Assembly (NCBI GenBank): GCA_029061255.1
Contig: JAIDSL010000097.1
Location: 1 to 64,000, forward strand
Direction: 5' to 3'
DNA from: Muribaculaceae bacterium
Lineage (GTDB): Bacteria; Bacteroidota; Bacteroidia; Bacteroidales; Muribaculaceae
Length of the DNA stretch: 64,000 nucleotides
Numbering within the stretch: position 1 is the stretch's first letter; each line of letters opens with the position of its first letter. The notes beneath the pieces were generated by a model that was given only the letters and a program-made list of their open reading frames with translations, made no database searches and was not told where the DNA came from. The position numbers and the translations under genes are program-made. Shown here piece after piece: positions 37,144 to 45,172 of the stretch.

Positions 37144-37995
37144 TCAGGATTTACGGAAGACTTTGTGTCTTTTTGCAGTGATCACTCCATTTATCCAATT
37201 CTTGCAATATGAGATCGGTGATGGTGTGAGCCCCTTTTTCCATAGGGGAACTTCACGAAGGGCATGGACCACCATGCGGAGTGGCCATGAATTTGGATGT
37301 AGACGAAGGAATACTGCCCCTTTGGTTTGCGGCCGTGAAGGAAGCATCAGGTTTCGTTCAGATGTAGTAGGTCCGTTATGGCAAGCTATTGTAATTGGCT
37401 CAAAGATTCCTTGCATACCGGCATTCAAGCATTCGCATATAAATATGTCCTCTTCCCCTGATGGAAACATCGCTCCTATACCGAAATTCTCATTAAACCA
37501 AATTTTACCTTGTATGGATTGCCTGCGAAAAGCGATTTCTATGGAAGAAATGTAGTATCCTTTGGGAATTTTGCTAAGGCTAACAGAATGGGACGGGTAG
37601 AATTTCTTGCTGACAGACGAATCATACCGGAAAGTTATGATGTCAGCATCCGGATGATTCTGAAATGCCTCAATTAAACTTTGTAGTCCCTTGGCAGAAT
37701 AATCTGTATCATCGTCGCTGATTAGAAGCAAAGGGGCTGTGGCGTGTGAGAGTGCATGGTTTCGGTTTACGGATAATCCTTTACTGGGAGTGACGAATAT
37801 TTTGAAGTCTTTACGCTCAAGTTCTTTTGGAATAGTAAAATCTCCCTCGATCTGACAACTTACAAGATACTCCACACCTTCCACCTCTGGATGAGCTGAT
37901 GTGGCAATCCGTTTAAGCCCGTCTTGTCCATAGGTGCATATCATCACTTGCAATGATATAGACTTCTTATCAGTGAATGGCGTTTCCTTTCCCAT
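37144..37995 (-). CDS. Glycosyltransferase family 2
   Basis: 283 residues, a GT-A fold enzyme. LQVMICTYGQDGLKRIA is the nucleotide-binding N-terminal strand, SKGLSVNRNHALSHATAPLL precedes the DDDTD acidic motif (about 95) that binds the metal and nucleotide sugar, and FGIGAMFPSGEEDIFICECL fits the acceptor-side ED motif of GT2. Donor and acceptor cannot be told. It sits between wzx and the GT-B gene, only 5 bases from the latter and 25 from wzx, so it belongs to the same operon. It lacks membrane segments, so it acts at the inner-membrane face. Confidence 0.9.
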   Translation of the reverse strand: MGKETPFTDKKSISLQVMICTYGQDGLKRIATSAHPEVEGVEYLVSCQIEGDFTIPKELERKDFKIFVTPSKGLSVNRNHALSHATAPLLLISDDDTDYSAKGLQSLIEAFQNHPDADIITFRYDSSVSKKFYPSHSVSLSKIPKGYYISSIEIAFRRQSIQGKIWFNENFGIGAMFPSGEEDIFICECLNAGMQGIFEPITIACHNGPTTSERNLMLPSRPQTKGAVFLRLHPNSWPLRMVVHALREVPLWKKGLTPSPISYCKNWINGVITAKRHKVFRKS

Positions 37996-38000
37996 TGTGA

Positions 38001-39113
38001 CTATGCCTTTATGTGATTATGCCAATGCATTTCGAAGATTGGAGCGATATGTCTGACATCATTATGCTTCTCGACAAGGTGTCGACCTTCTTCTGCCATT
38101 TGCTTGAGTTCTTTTTTGTTGAGCACAAGTGCTCTCAATCGTTCTTTTATGGTTGTCTCGTCTTCGAGAGGTGACAAGCAAAATATCGGTCGCGAGGTTT
38201 CATTTAAATATTTATAATATTCATCCTGGGCACCCGAAGCGGTGACGCGTCCAAGAGCCATAGTCTGAAGCGCATTTGTGGCTGGAGAATATGAATATAG
38301 TTGGTCAATTACGATATGGCTCGAACGCAGGACATCAAGATACTCTGCAAGTGACAGGTTTTTCACTACTTTGACTTCAAGCTTGCCGGGCATCTCTTTT
38401 TCCAAGTCTTTGCATATTTCAAGCAATCGTGCGGTACCCTTCTGGATTTCCATATTGGCCCTCATCCCTATCAATATTTTTATCGGACCGTTTAAATCAA
38501 ATTCAGTAAATTCTAAATTCTCCAGTTCTATTGGAAGGTTGGTAAAGACAAGCTTTTTTTGATCCATGTGCCGACTCGCAGACATGTCATATTCAGGAAG
38601 CACTGCCATGGCTCCGTCTATAGTGTCATAAAGATATTGGGTATACTTTGCATGCTCAGGGATAAGCCATCCTTTTTCCCTTTGTGGATCACACTTTACA
38701 AGCGGTGCCGGTTCTTTCCCGATCCTGAATTCTGAAAACCGGAAAAGATCAGAATCAATACAGTCTTTTACGAAAAAATAATCGTTGCCACAGAGTGTAA
38801 GGAAAACAGATCGGTTGTTTTTCTTTAATATGTCATATATTATGCGTAATTTGTCGGGCTTGAGCTTAAAGAAACCGGGATTTATGAGTTGCACCACGTC
38901 GTAGCCTGTAAAAGAGGGTAGAGAGGCAAGAATCCGATAAAAATAACGCATTCCGCCTAAAAGTCCGGAAGATCTGCTGATTGTCATGTCGGCTTCTGTC
39001 TGCATATACCCTCCACGGTCGGAGACCAGGGTCACATCATGTCCCCGTTTACGTAATTCTTTTGTAAGGCAAGCGTGTAGGTTGGAATAATCTCCGAGCA
39101 TCAGTATTTTCAT
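38001..39113 (-). CDS. Glycosyltransferase of GT-B fold (family 4-like)
   Basis: 370 residues. It begins MKILMLGDYSNLHACLTKEL with RGHDVTLVSDRGG, the N-terminal Rossmann domain of GT4-type enzymes. The C-terminal domain has IKILIGMRANMEIQKGTARLLEIC and a VIDQLYSYSPATNALQTMALG segment in place of the usual EGxPxxxxEAMAxG, with Glu/Gly partly changed (Ser and Asn instead), so donor recognition may differ. The sequence KILIG-RANMEIQKG is normal for nucleotide-sugar binding. Adjacent genes are GT2 on both sides with 4-5 base gaps. Sugar specificity is unknown. Confidence 0.85.
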   Translation of the reverse strand: MKILMLGDYSNLHACLTKELRKRGHDVTLVSDRGGYMQTEADMTISRSSGLLGGMRYFYRILASLPSFTGYDVVQLINPGFFKLKPDKLRIIYDILKKNNRSVFLTLCGNDYFFVKDCIDSDLFRFSEFRIGKEPAPLVKCDPQREKGWLIPEHAKYTQYLYDTIDGAMAVLPEYDMSASRHMDQKKLVFTNLPIELENLEFTEFDLNGPIKILIGMRANMEIQKGTARLLEICKDLEKEMPGKLEVKVVKNLSLAEYLDVLRSSHIVIDQLYSYSPATNALQTMALGRVTASGAQDEYYKYLNETSRPIFCLSPLEDETTIKERLRALVLNKKELKQMAEEGRHLVEKHNDVRHIAPIFEMHWHNHIKA

Positions 39114-39117
39114 GGCT

Positions 39118-40095
39118 TCAAGGCTTTATTTTGATGTCATTGTTCACGTCTGCAGGGCTTTCTTCGGATACAATATAGGGAGGTCGTTGTTTTGACTCGT
39201 TATAGATTTTTCCTATGTATTCTCCTATGATGCCAAGGGCGATAAGTTGGCATCCTCCAAGGATCAGTATTGTACAAATTATGGTTGGAAAGCCTTGTAT
39301 TGGTTCTCCGTAAACCAAAGTCTTGCAGACAATATATATCATATAGCATATCGAAAGAAGAGAGATGATGAAGCCGAGAACTGTGGCAACACGTAGAGGT
39401 GCAGTAGTATAACTGGTGATTCCTTCGAGAGCTAGGTTGATAAGGCGTCTCGGCGACATATGGGTTTTACCCGCGACTCGTTCTGAAGTTTGGAAGTCTA
39501 TTCCGGTTTTCTTAAATCCGACCCAGCAATATAGACCCTTGGTGTAGCGTTGAGATTCGCGCATTCTGCATATGGCATCCACCACTTTTCTGTCGAGAAG
39601 CCTGAAATCCCCTACGTTTGGTAGCACATCTACATTTGTGCTTTTGTTCAGGAGTCCGTAGTATATTTGAGTGAAAAGTTTTCTTGTGATCGATTCTTTA
39701 CCTCTTGAAAGTCGACGACCATAGATGTCTTCAAATCCGTTCTCCCACTGTGCTATCATTTCAGGAATAGCGCTGACGGGGTGTTGTAGATCTGCATCCA
39801 TAATCACCATTGCATCCCCGGTAAAACGGTCAAATCCTGCAAGCAGAGCGTTTTCCTTGCCGAAATTTCTGGAAAGTCTGACATATCTGAATCTTGAATC
39901 AAAGTTGTGGAGTTCCTTTATCTTTTCAGCAGAGCAATCAGAGCTTCCGTCATCGACGAGGATTACTTCCCAATCATAGCTTTTACCGTTTAGTCCCGTA
40001 TGAGTGTTATTGAGCAGAGGAATCAATGCTGTATAAAGCGCATCAATTGATTCCTCTTCGTTATAGACTGGTATGAGCAATGATATCTTCTTCAT
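39118..40095 (-). CDS. Membrane glycosyltransferase family 2, GtrB/dolichol-phosphate-sugar-synthase type
   Basis: 325 residues. The GT-A domain shows SLLIPVYNEEESIDALYTAL, DDGSSDCSAEKI, LSRNFGKENALLAGFD and the DADLQHP motif. Two C-terminal transmembrane helices follow (about 235-260 and 272-297), ending in the GEYIGKIYNESKQRPPYIV signature. Family members transfer glucose or another sugar to undecaprenyl phosphate to make a lipid-linked donor. In an O-antigen or capsule cluster it would supply a side-branch sugar or start a lipid-linked precursor. It is the first gene of the minus-strand cluster, divergent from another GT2. Confidence 0.92.
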   Translation of the reverse strand: MKKISLLIPVYNEEESIDALYTALIPLLNNTHTGLNGKSYDWEVILVDDGSSDCSAEKIKELHNFDSRFRYVRLSRNFGKENALLAGFDRFTGDAMVIMDADLQHPVSAIPEMIAQWENGFEDIYGRRLSRGKESITRKLFTQIYYGLLNKSTNVDVLPNVGDFRLLDRKVVDAICRMRESQRYTKGLYCWVGFKKTGIDFQTSERVAGKTHMSPRRLINLALEGITSYTTAPLRVATVLGFIISLLSICYMIYIVCKTLVYGEPIQGFPTIICTILILGGCQLIALGIIGEYIGKIYNESKQRPPYIVSEESPADVNNDIKIKP

Positions 40096-40171
40096 ATCAC
40101 AAAATTAACAAATTCCTATATTTTTTGCAAGTTATTTTCAATTTTTAGTATTGAAGGGACGTTAAAAGACT

Positions 40172-41119
40172 ATGAGAGGAATTGTTCATGGGAAGGAATG
40201 TATGTCTATTGTTGTGCCTGTTTATAACAGGCCTAATTTGATAGTAAGATGTCTGGATAGCTTGAAAGCGCAGACATATAGACCGTTAGACATCATAGTG
40301 GTAGATAATGGTTCTTCAGATGATACACTTGTAAACGTTGAAAAATGGAAGAATGAATGCATTGAAGATGACTTCAATGTAGAGATATTATCAGAGCCTA
40401 AGACAGGGGCTACGTATGCGAGACAACGTGGTTTACAAATGGTGCATACTGAAAAGGTTATGTTTTTCGATTCTGATGATGTAATGAGGAGTGATTGCGT
40501 AGCTTCAGTAATGGACTTGTGGCATAGGTATCCAAAACTTGATATTGTGGCATGGCCGGTAGCAATACATCATAGTGGGAATGTCCAATTGACTCATTCT
40601 ATAAAAGGCAATCTTTTAGAACGTCATCTTGTGCACGCCATCCTTCGTACTCAAGGATATGCCATAAATACGAAATTCTTGAATTTGGTAGGTGGTTGGC
40701 GTGGTGAGTTTCCTACTTGGAATGATCTTGAGACTGGAGCAAGGATTTTGCTTGGTAATCCTAATGTCAAGGCTATCCAAGATGTGCTTGCTGATGTATA
40801 TCATCAAAGAGAAAGCATAACTGGGGAATGCTTTTCGGATAAGCATGGCAAATGGGAAAAGTCGCTTGATGGCATAGACAAGTCGATAGCCGAGAGTGGC
40901 AGACGGGATACCGAACGTCTGCATAATATAATCACTTATCGTCGTGCTATCTTGGCAGCCCATTATGCCAAGGAGGGGCATCCTGAACTTGCCAAACCTC
41001 TTTATAAGCAAGCTCTTAGTAATATCCCAAAAAAGAAACGTCCGCTCATCCGTTTCGCCTATCATTGGACTCGGCTTGGGATGCGCGGAGCGTTTTCTAT
41101 CGTCGGAAGATTCCTTTGA
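40172..41119 (+). CDS. Glycosyltransferase family 2 (divergent gene)
   Basis: 315 residues. MSIVVPVYNRPNLIVRCLDS with VVDNGSSDDTLV is the GT2 nucleotide-binding part; FFDSDDVMRSDCV contains the acidic DDD-type motif; the acceptor-side WNDLETGARILLG fits the ED motif. There are no membrane helices. It is transcribed away from the GtrB-like gene with a 76-base gap that must hold both promoters. The DNA is more AT-rich in its first half than the nearby conserved genes, which fits frequent exchange of polysaccharide genes. Specificity unknown. Confidence 0.88.
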   Translation: MRGIVHGKECMSIVVPVYNRPNLIVRCLDSLKAQTYRPLDIIVVDNGSSDDTLVNVEKWKNECIEDDFNVEILSEPKTGATYARQRGLQMVHTEKVMFFDSDDVMRSDCVASVMDLWHRYPKLDIVAWPVAIHHSGNVQLTHSIKGNLLERHLVHAILRTQGYAINTKFLNLVGGWRGEFPTWNDLETGARILLGNPNVKAIQDVLADVYHQRESITGECFSDKHGKWEKSLDGIDKSIAESGRRDTERLHNIITYRRAILAAHYAKEGHPELAKPLYKQALSNIPKKKRPLIRFAYHWTRLGMRGAFSIVGRFL

Positions 41120-41126
41120 CTAACTC

Positions 41127-41229
41127 ATAATTCACAATGCATAATTCATAATTGGCTGCGCGCTCGAATTCTCCACTCAGACAAGTTCTCAGTTGGAGGA
41201 ATTATACATTGTGAATTATGAATTATGCA
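41127..41229. repeat. Inverted AT-rich repeat between GT2 and aminopeptidase C genes
   Basis: AATTCACAATGCATAATTC on the left returns in inverted order on the right as ATTGTGAATTATGAATTATG, flanking about 50 bases of unrelated sequence (41155-41205). The word ATAATTCAT is present in both arms. It could be a remnant small element or a bidirectional terminator for the convergent genes. Confidence 0.6.
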
Positions 41230-42618
41230 TTAATTATAGAGGAAGAGATGATCCCACGATGGCAGCGTGATCGGATCTTGCTTCATTGCCTTCAGTATCT
41301 TGGGCGATACGTATTTCTTATCTACCACCAGACGGAAGAGATATTCATCCATCCAGTCGTCGGTCGCTATGAGATAGCCGTCGTGTCCCGTCTTGCCCCA
41401 GCTGTTTTCGATAAGCCATTTCTTTGGAGTCCCTTTATTGTCAAGATCAACTCCGGAGAGCGTCATTGCATGAGAAGAGGCACTTCCCCATGTGGATATG
41501 CGCTCGGCTTTATCCATGCCGAATTTAGTGTCGAATAGTGACTCATAGTCGAAGTTCTCAAGGTCGAGAGTGCCACGCTCGCGGTCAAGGAATTTCCCCA
41601 CGTCGCATGAGAAATACATTGCGGTGCTGTCTTTTATCGACTTGATGGCTGCATCCTTAAGGTCGGCCATCGGCACATTGAGGTAAGTCCAGTCTTGTCC
41701 GTCGTAGCTGTGGCGGTCGTAGTCGATTCTGTATACCTTCCAGTATTCACGGGAGGGGTCGTTCATGAGCATGATGTAATTGTTCTTCAAGTCGTTGCCA
41801 AGAAGTTCCTTATAGAATGATTGGGGAGTGTAGGTCTTGGTCTCCAATGCGTTCCCTTTGCTGTCGCGTTTGGTCCATGTGAATTCTGTAGGAGGCTCTC
41901 CTAAGGCGAGAGCAAGCATTTTATAGACTTCAGCAAGTTGCTTGGTCTTCATGTCTTGCAGTGTCTTTTCATCCGCTCCTTTTGCCTTGGCTTGACGAAG
42001 GCGCAGACCATCTTCACGTAGCCTCGTGGCGAGATGGCGGCGGAATGCAGATGTGCTGTTGGCAATTTCTGTCTCAGCCATTGCTTCGGTTGGCACCACG
42101 CCATATTTTGTCACGATGTCAGCTACTCCGCAGAATGTGCCACCATCAGAAATGGGGTTCTGGAAAAGCCATTCCACTTGGCGGTCTTCCATCGGACGGT
42201 CTGATGTGTCGATCACTCCCTGCAGGAAAAGGTTGGCTTTCTCAAGCTGGTCGAAAAAGAAGTTGTAGTTTTGCGAGAAAGTCAGTTTAGGCAGATTATG
42301 CTTTGCCATAGCCTGAGCACGTAGCACGTTGAGTCCCGTGAAGAGCCAGCAGCGTCCGGATGACTTTTGGTCAGTGATTCCCTTGGTCTCCACTTTATGG
42401 GAGAAATGATCATCAAACTTATTGCGTACCTTCTCGTTGAAAGCAAGCTTCTCGATGCCGGCGGCATTCAAGGCGTTGTGCCGAGCCCGGTTGGCAGCAT
42501 TATCCTCATAAGATGCTTTGAAGCCACCAAGCATCTCCTGACTGATCGCCCCCTTCTCCTCAGCCGCTCCTTGCAGCGCCGCTGTTATTAAAAATGCGGT
42601 TAAAATTTTTTTTAACAT
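41230..42618 (-). CDS. pepC: Papain-like C1B aminopeptidase C / bleomycin hydrolase with signal peptide
   Basis: 462 residues with the papain triad: Cys90 in KSSGRCWLF, His383 in SSHAMTL and Asn405 in IENSWGKTGHDG. The long central region and the C-terminal end DPITLPSWDHLFLYN match bacterial bleomycin hydrolase (PepC), which blocks the active site with its own tail. Unlike cytosolic PepC, a signal peptide precedes it (ILTAFLITAALQGAA), so this form works in the periplasm or outside, a common type in Bacteroidetes. It degrades peptides from the N-terminus. It is convergent with the GT2 gene and upstream of no obvious partner. Confidence 0.92.
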   Translation of the reverse strand: MLKKILTAFLITAALQGAAEEKGAISQEMLGGFKASYEDNAANRARHNALNAAGIEKLAFNEKVRNKFDDHFSHKVETKGITDQKSSGRCWLFTGLNVLRAQAMAKHNLPKLTFSQNYNFFFDQLEKANLFLQGVIDTSDRPMEDRQVEWLFQNPISDGGTFCGVADIVTKYGVVPTEAMAETEIANSTSAFRRHLATRLREDGLRLRQAKAKGADEKTLQDMKTKQLAEVYKMLALALGEPPTEFTWTKRDSKGNALETKTYTPQSFYKELLGNDLKNNYIMLMNDPSREYWKVYRIDYDRHSYDGQDWTYLNVPMADLKDAAIKSIKDSTAMYFSCDVGKFLDRERGTLDLENFDYESLFDTKFGMDKAERISTWGSASSHAMTLSGVDLDNKGTPKKWLIENSWGKTGHDGYLIATDDWMDEYLFRLVVDKKYVSPKILKAMKQDPITLPSWDHLFLYN

Positions 42619-42634
42619 ATTATATATATTTTTT

Positions 42635-43366
42635 TTATAATTCTTTTCCTATTGTCATTACCCATTCTGCTATATAACCTGTTAAAATGGCAATTGTGAA
42701 ACTTAGAAATGTTCCGATCAATACATATTCCGTAACTTTGATGTCTTTTGATTGATTCAATTCTCCGAATCTAAAAATGGATTTTGCTGCTAATAAGAAT
42801 CCAATTCCTTCGATATTGTGAGAGAATATAAAAATTAAAATTAATATTCTTTCGAGATAACCAATCCATTTGCCTGCATTTGGCAATCCTTGCAGTGTCG
42901 GTATATTTGGAATCCATGAATGATACTCCATAAATAATTTTATAAGTATCGAAGATGGTTTTAGAATAGCTAAAAATGAGGTGAAAATTATCCATCCGGT
43001 GAGTGATATCTTAGATATCGCTTGCATTTCTGTAAGATTAGATTGCAGATAATACCAAATTAATAAAATCACACAATAGTGCATTATTTGATCCCCAATA
43101 AAATAAGGAAGATCTTTTTTCCCATATTGAGTCTTAATGAAATCTATGATGAAATGAGAGATGAATATTATAAGTGGAATCCACCAAAGATTCCATAATT
43201 CTAAGAAGCAATATGAAAGTACAGCTTGAATAAGGCTATGAATGCAATTGGCAGTAATTCTTTTTGAGAGTTTTTCACTATATCTCATTTTGCATAGCTT
43301 GTCCGATTGGAGAAGGAAGTCTCCAAGCAGATGGGCGGCAAGAAGCTTTATTAGCAATATTATCAT
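42635..43366 (-). CDS. DUF3307 integral membrane protein
   Basis: 243 residues, about six transmembrane helices (near 1-15, 42-72, 93-113, 122-142, 162-182, 208-236). The conserved N-terminal LLAAHLLGDFLLQSDKLC and HSLIQAVLSY, followed by ISHFIIDFIK, fit the DUF3307 family, in which Asp and His in membrane helices are conserved. The function of the family is not known to me. Its start overlaps the SatD stop (ATGA), so translation is coupled. The gene is AT-rich. I infer that it carries out or transports something controlled by SatD. Confidence 0.85.
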   Translation of the reverse strand: MIILLIKLLAAHLLGDFLLQSDKLCKMRYSEKLSKRITANCIHSLIQAVLSYCFLELWNLWWIPLIIFISHFIIDFIKTQYGKKDLPYFIGDQIMHYCVILLIWYYLQSNLTEMQAISKISLTGWIIFTSFLAILKPSSILIKLFMEYHSWIPNIPTLQGLPNAGKWIGYLERILILIFIFSHNIEGIGFLLAAKSIFRFGELNQSKDIKVTEYVLIGTFLSFTIAILTGYIAEWVMTIGKEL

Positions 43367-44010
43367 GGTTTTATGGTATGTTCGATTATTAATTTTTCAA
43401 ATCTGTCTATATATGATTCGATAAGTTCTTCTTTTGAAGATTTTAGGGATTTGTCTACCATCTGTCTGGATATTTCGAGCGTCTGTGCCAATTCAATATG
43501 GCTTTTAGATGTTTGGAGCCGCAAAAGCATTATCTTGCTTTGGTTTTGAGTCCAAGAAGAAATAATATCATCAACAAATGCTGTTGACAATCTCAATTCT
43601 TCATTGACTGTTGGCCATGGCGTTGCTACAGCCAAACGAGCCTTCTGCATTTTGTCGAGCAATCTTCCTGACAACCTAAAAGCCTCTCCATCACTCGTTG
43701 AGAGTGATTCAGATTCGTAATCTACACTTCCTATTCCTATAGCAATTCTTGCATCTAAGGGATCTTTTCCGGACAATTCAATCTGACTTCGAAGCCATGC
43801 TCGAATGGCAATAGCGGCTTTTGCGGCTATTGCTGCTCTGTGAATTCTTATTTGAAAAGAATCTCCGCGAAATATTTCCATATAAACTTTATCAAGAGGT
43901 GAAAGTATTTCGGGAATGGCTTGCAAGGCATTGATCATAATGTCTCTTTCTGCCAAATTTAGTTTGGTAGAATCTACTATATCACCTGTGATAATGGCTA
44001 TCGTCGTCAT
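43363..44010 (-). CDS. satD: SatD-family protein with cyclase-like domain and C-terminal helix-turn-helix
   Basis: 215 residues. The N-terminal ITGDIVDST (Asp10), EIFRGDSFQ (Asp50) and ARIAIGIGSVDYE, then EAFRLSGRLLD (Arg116), follow the same order and spacing as the metal Asp, second metal Asp and transition-state Arg of class III nucleotide cyclases, but the expected Asn of that last motif is not present. Residues 165-195 (SKSHIELAQTLEISRQMVDKSL) form a helix-turn-helix like sigma region 4. SatD family function is not established; I infer a nucleotide-sensing regulator or degenerate cyclase with DNA binding. It is coupled to DUF3307 and its promoter is preceded by a tandem palindrome array, a plausible set of its own operators. 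Confidence 0.8.
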   Translation of the reverse strand: MTTIAIITGDIVDSTKLNLAERDIMINALQAIPEILSPLDKVYMEIFRGDSFQIRIHRAAIAAKAAIAIRAWLRSQIELSGKDPLDARIAIGIGSVDYESESLSTSDGEAFRLSGRLLDKMQKARLAVATPWPTVNEELRLSTAFVDDIISSWTQNQSKIMLLRLQTSKSHIELAQTLEISRQMVDKSLKSSKEELIESYIDRFEKLIIEHTIKP

Positions 44011-44028
44011 AATTTCCTAATTCGGTTG

Positions 44029-44059
44029 CAAAGATAATAAGAAAATCTTAAAGATGCAA
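44029..44059 (-). promoter_or_regulatory. Promoter of satD-DUF3307
   Basis: TTG (44059-44057), 20 bases, then TATCTTTG (44036-44029) on the minus strand, 19 bases before the satD start. The -33 box lies within the first hairpin of the 29-bp array, and a further GGTTGCA half site (44024-44030) overlaps the -7 region. Confidence 0.6.
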
Positions 44060-44191
44060 CCTTTTTTGGTTGCATCTTGCGAATGCAACCTTTTTTGGTT
44101 GCATCTTGTGAATGCAACCTTTTTTGGTTGCATCTTGCGAATGCAACCTTTTTTGGTTGCATCTTGCGAATGCAACCTTTTTTGGTTGCAT
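44054..44191. repeat. Five tandem 29-bp palindromic repeats (operator-like array)
   Basis: Unit ATGCAACCTTTTTTGGTTGCAT (split as ATGCAACC, six T, GGTTGCAT) followed by a 7-base spacer CTTGCGA; starts at 44054, 44083, 44112, 44141 and 44170, the last without its spacer. All five 22-base palindromes are identical; one spacer has a T for C (CTTGTGA). Each could be a DNA operator or an 8-bp RNA hairpin with a six-base loop. It lies directly upstream of and over the satD promoter. Confidence 0.95.
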
Positions 44192-44212
44192 ATAGGGGTT
44201 GTGAATTAAATG

Positions 44213-45172
44213 TTATAGATCCAAGCGGAAAATCTGATAGGCGACACCGCGTCCCCCGAGGCCTGTCTTTTGGTGGATGAGGCCGGAGTTGAGGATGCGG
44301 CCGGCATCTTCATTGCTCGTGCCGAAGTCAAAATAGCGGTTCTCATAAAATACATCATGTATGAGATGATGCATAAGATAGGTCAGAATCCCGTTTTCTC
44401 TTCCACTTTCAGATGTGGCGATATACTGACAGTGAGCTACTGAATTTGTATCGTATATGCAGACAGCAGCTTCCGGTTCCGTTCCTGTTCCTGCTAAGAA
44501 AAGACGAACCCCGGTAGGAAAACGTCTTTTTAACATCTGCAGCTCATTTTCGGTGTGTACAGGGGCCGCATCATGTCGATCACGCAGACACTCTTGTAGA
44601 ATAGGCATGAATTCGGATACTTTATCGGTCTCTTTTATCCAAGGATTGCACATCGAGGCTTTCTTAAAATGTCGCTTCTGGAGAGTGTTGAATCCGGGAT
44701 TGTTCCGCATATCTATTACAGTGGACAGATTTACGGTCTCAATCGTCGCCCCAAAACGGAAAAGTGCATACATATCCTCTTCTGCCGGGATTTTGTGGTA
44801 GATATGGGGTACTGACTTATAGATAATTTGTCTTATTCCGTTTTCCCGACACCATTCGGTCCATATTTCAAATAGATTGAGCATATCCGATCCGTCGAAG
44901 TGGGAGAGAGGTGTAAGCCAACCTCCATAGGTAAGCCCTCCGTGAGAACACTGAGTGCCGTCAGCTCGGATATTTGCCGGAATCAAGCACGTCGGTTTCC
45001 CTTTACGTAGTGCTATAAGCGAGCAGTCCCGGAATCGATCTGCATGATAATCCATATATCCACGCATATGCAGCATAGTGCCTTGACGCGACTCTGCGAC
45101 AAGCGTATCCCAAAGGCTTGCATCCTCCGGCTCGTATCTATGTAAGCACCATTCCGCTTTCATAAATTGCAT
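44213..45172 (-). CDS. FemAB/GNAT-like acetyltransferase-domain protein
   Basis: 319 residues of the FemAB-related 'GNAT family N-acetyltransferase' type: an N-terminal half with GMSLIALRKGKPTCLIP-like strand pattern and GGLTYGGWL, then a second lobe with YKSVPHIYHKIPAEEDMYALF and ATIETVNLSTVIDM, LQKRHFKKASM, and a final GLIHQKTGLGGRGVAYQIF. Related proteins in polysaccharide clusters add acyl or amino-acid groups to sugars or lipids. The substrate is unknown. Two starts are possible (45172 and 45163). It is separated from the GNAT toxin-like gene by no gap: that gene's stop abuts its start region. Confidence 0.75.
   Translation of the reverse strand: MQFMKAEWCLHRYEPEDASLWDTLVAESRQGTMLHMRGYMDYHADRFRDCSLIALRKGKPTCLIPANIRADGTQCSHGGLTYGGWLTPLSHFDGSDMLNLFEIWTEWCRENGIRQIIYKSVPHIYHKIPAEEDMYALFRFGATIETVNLSTVIDMRNNPGFNTLQKRHFKKASMCNPWIKETDKVSEFMPILQECLRDRHDAAPVHTENELQMLKRRFPTGVRLFLAGTGTEPEAAVCIYDTNSVAHCQYIATSESGRENGILTYLMHHLIHDVFYENRYFDFGTSNEDAGRILNSGLIHQKTGLGGRGVAYQIFRLDL

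Noticed and set aside
40096..40171. Small gene between the divergent glycosyltransferases
   Set aside because: Only 76 AT-rich bases; no start codon with a meaningful frame. It must hold the two promoters.
44054..44191. CRISPR array
   Set aside because: The repeats are palindromic with a constant 7-base spacer rather than unique spacers of 30 or so bases, and no cas genes are near.
44077..44280. 67-codon frame over the palindromic array and the start of the FemAB-like gene's 3' end
   Set aside because: It is a product of the 29-bp repeats, with a repeating peptide pattern and no start-site support.
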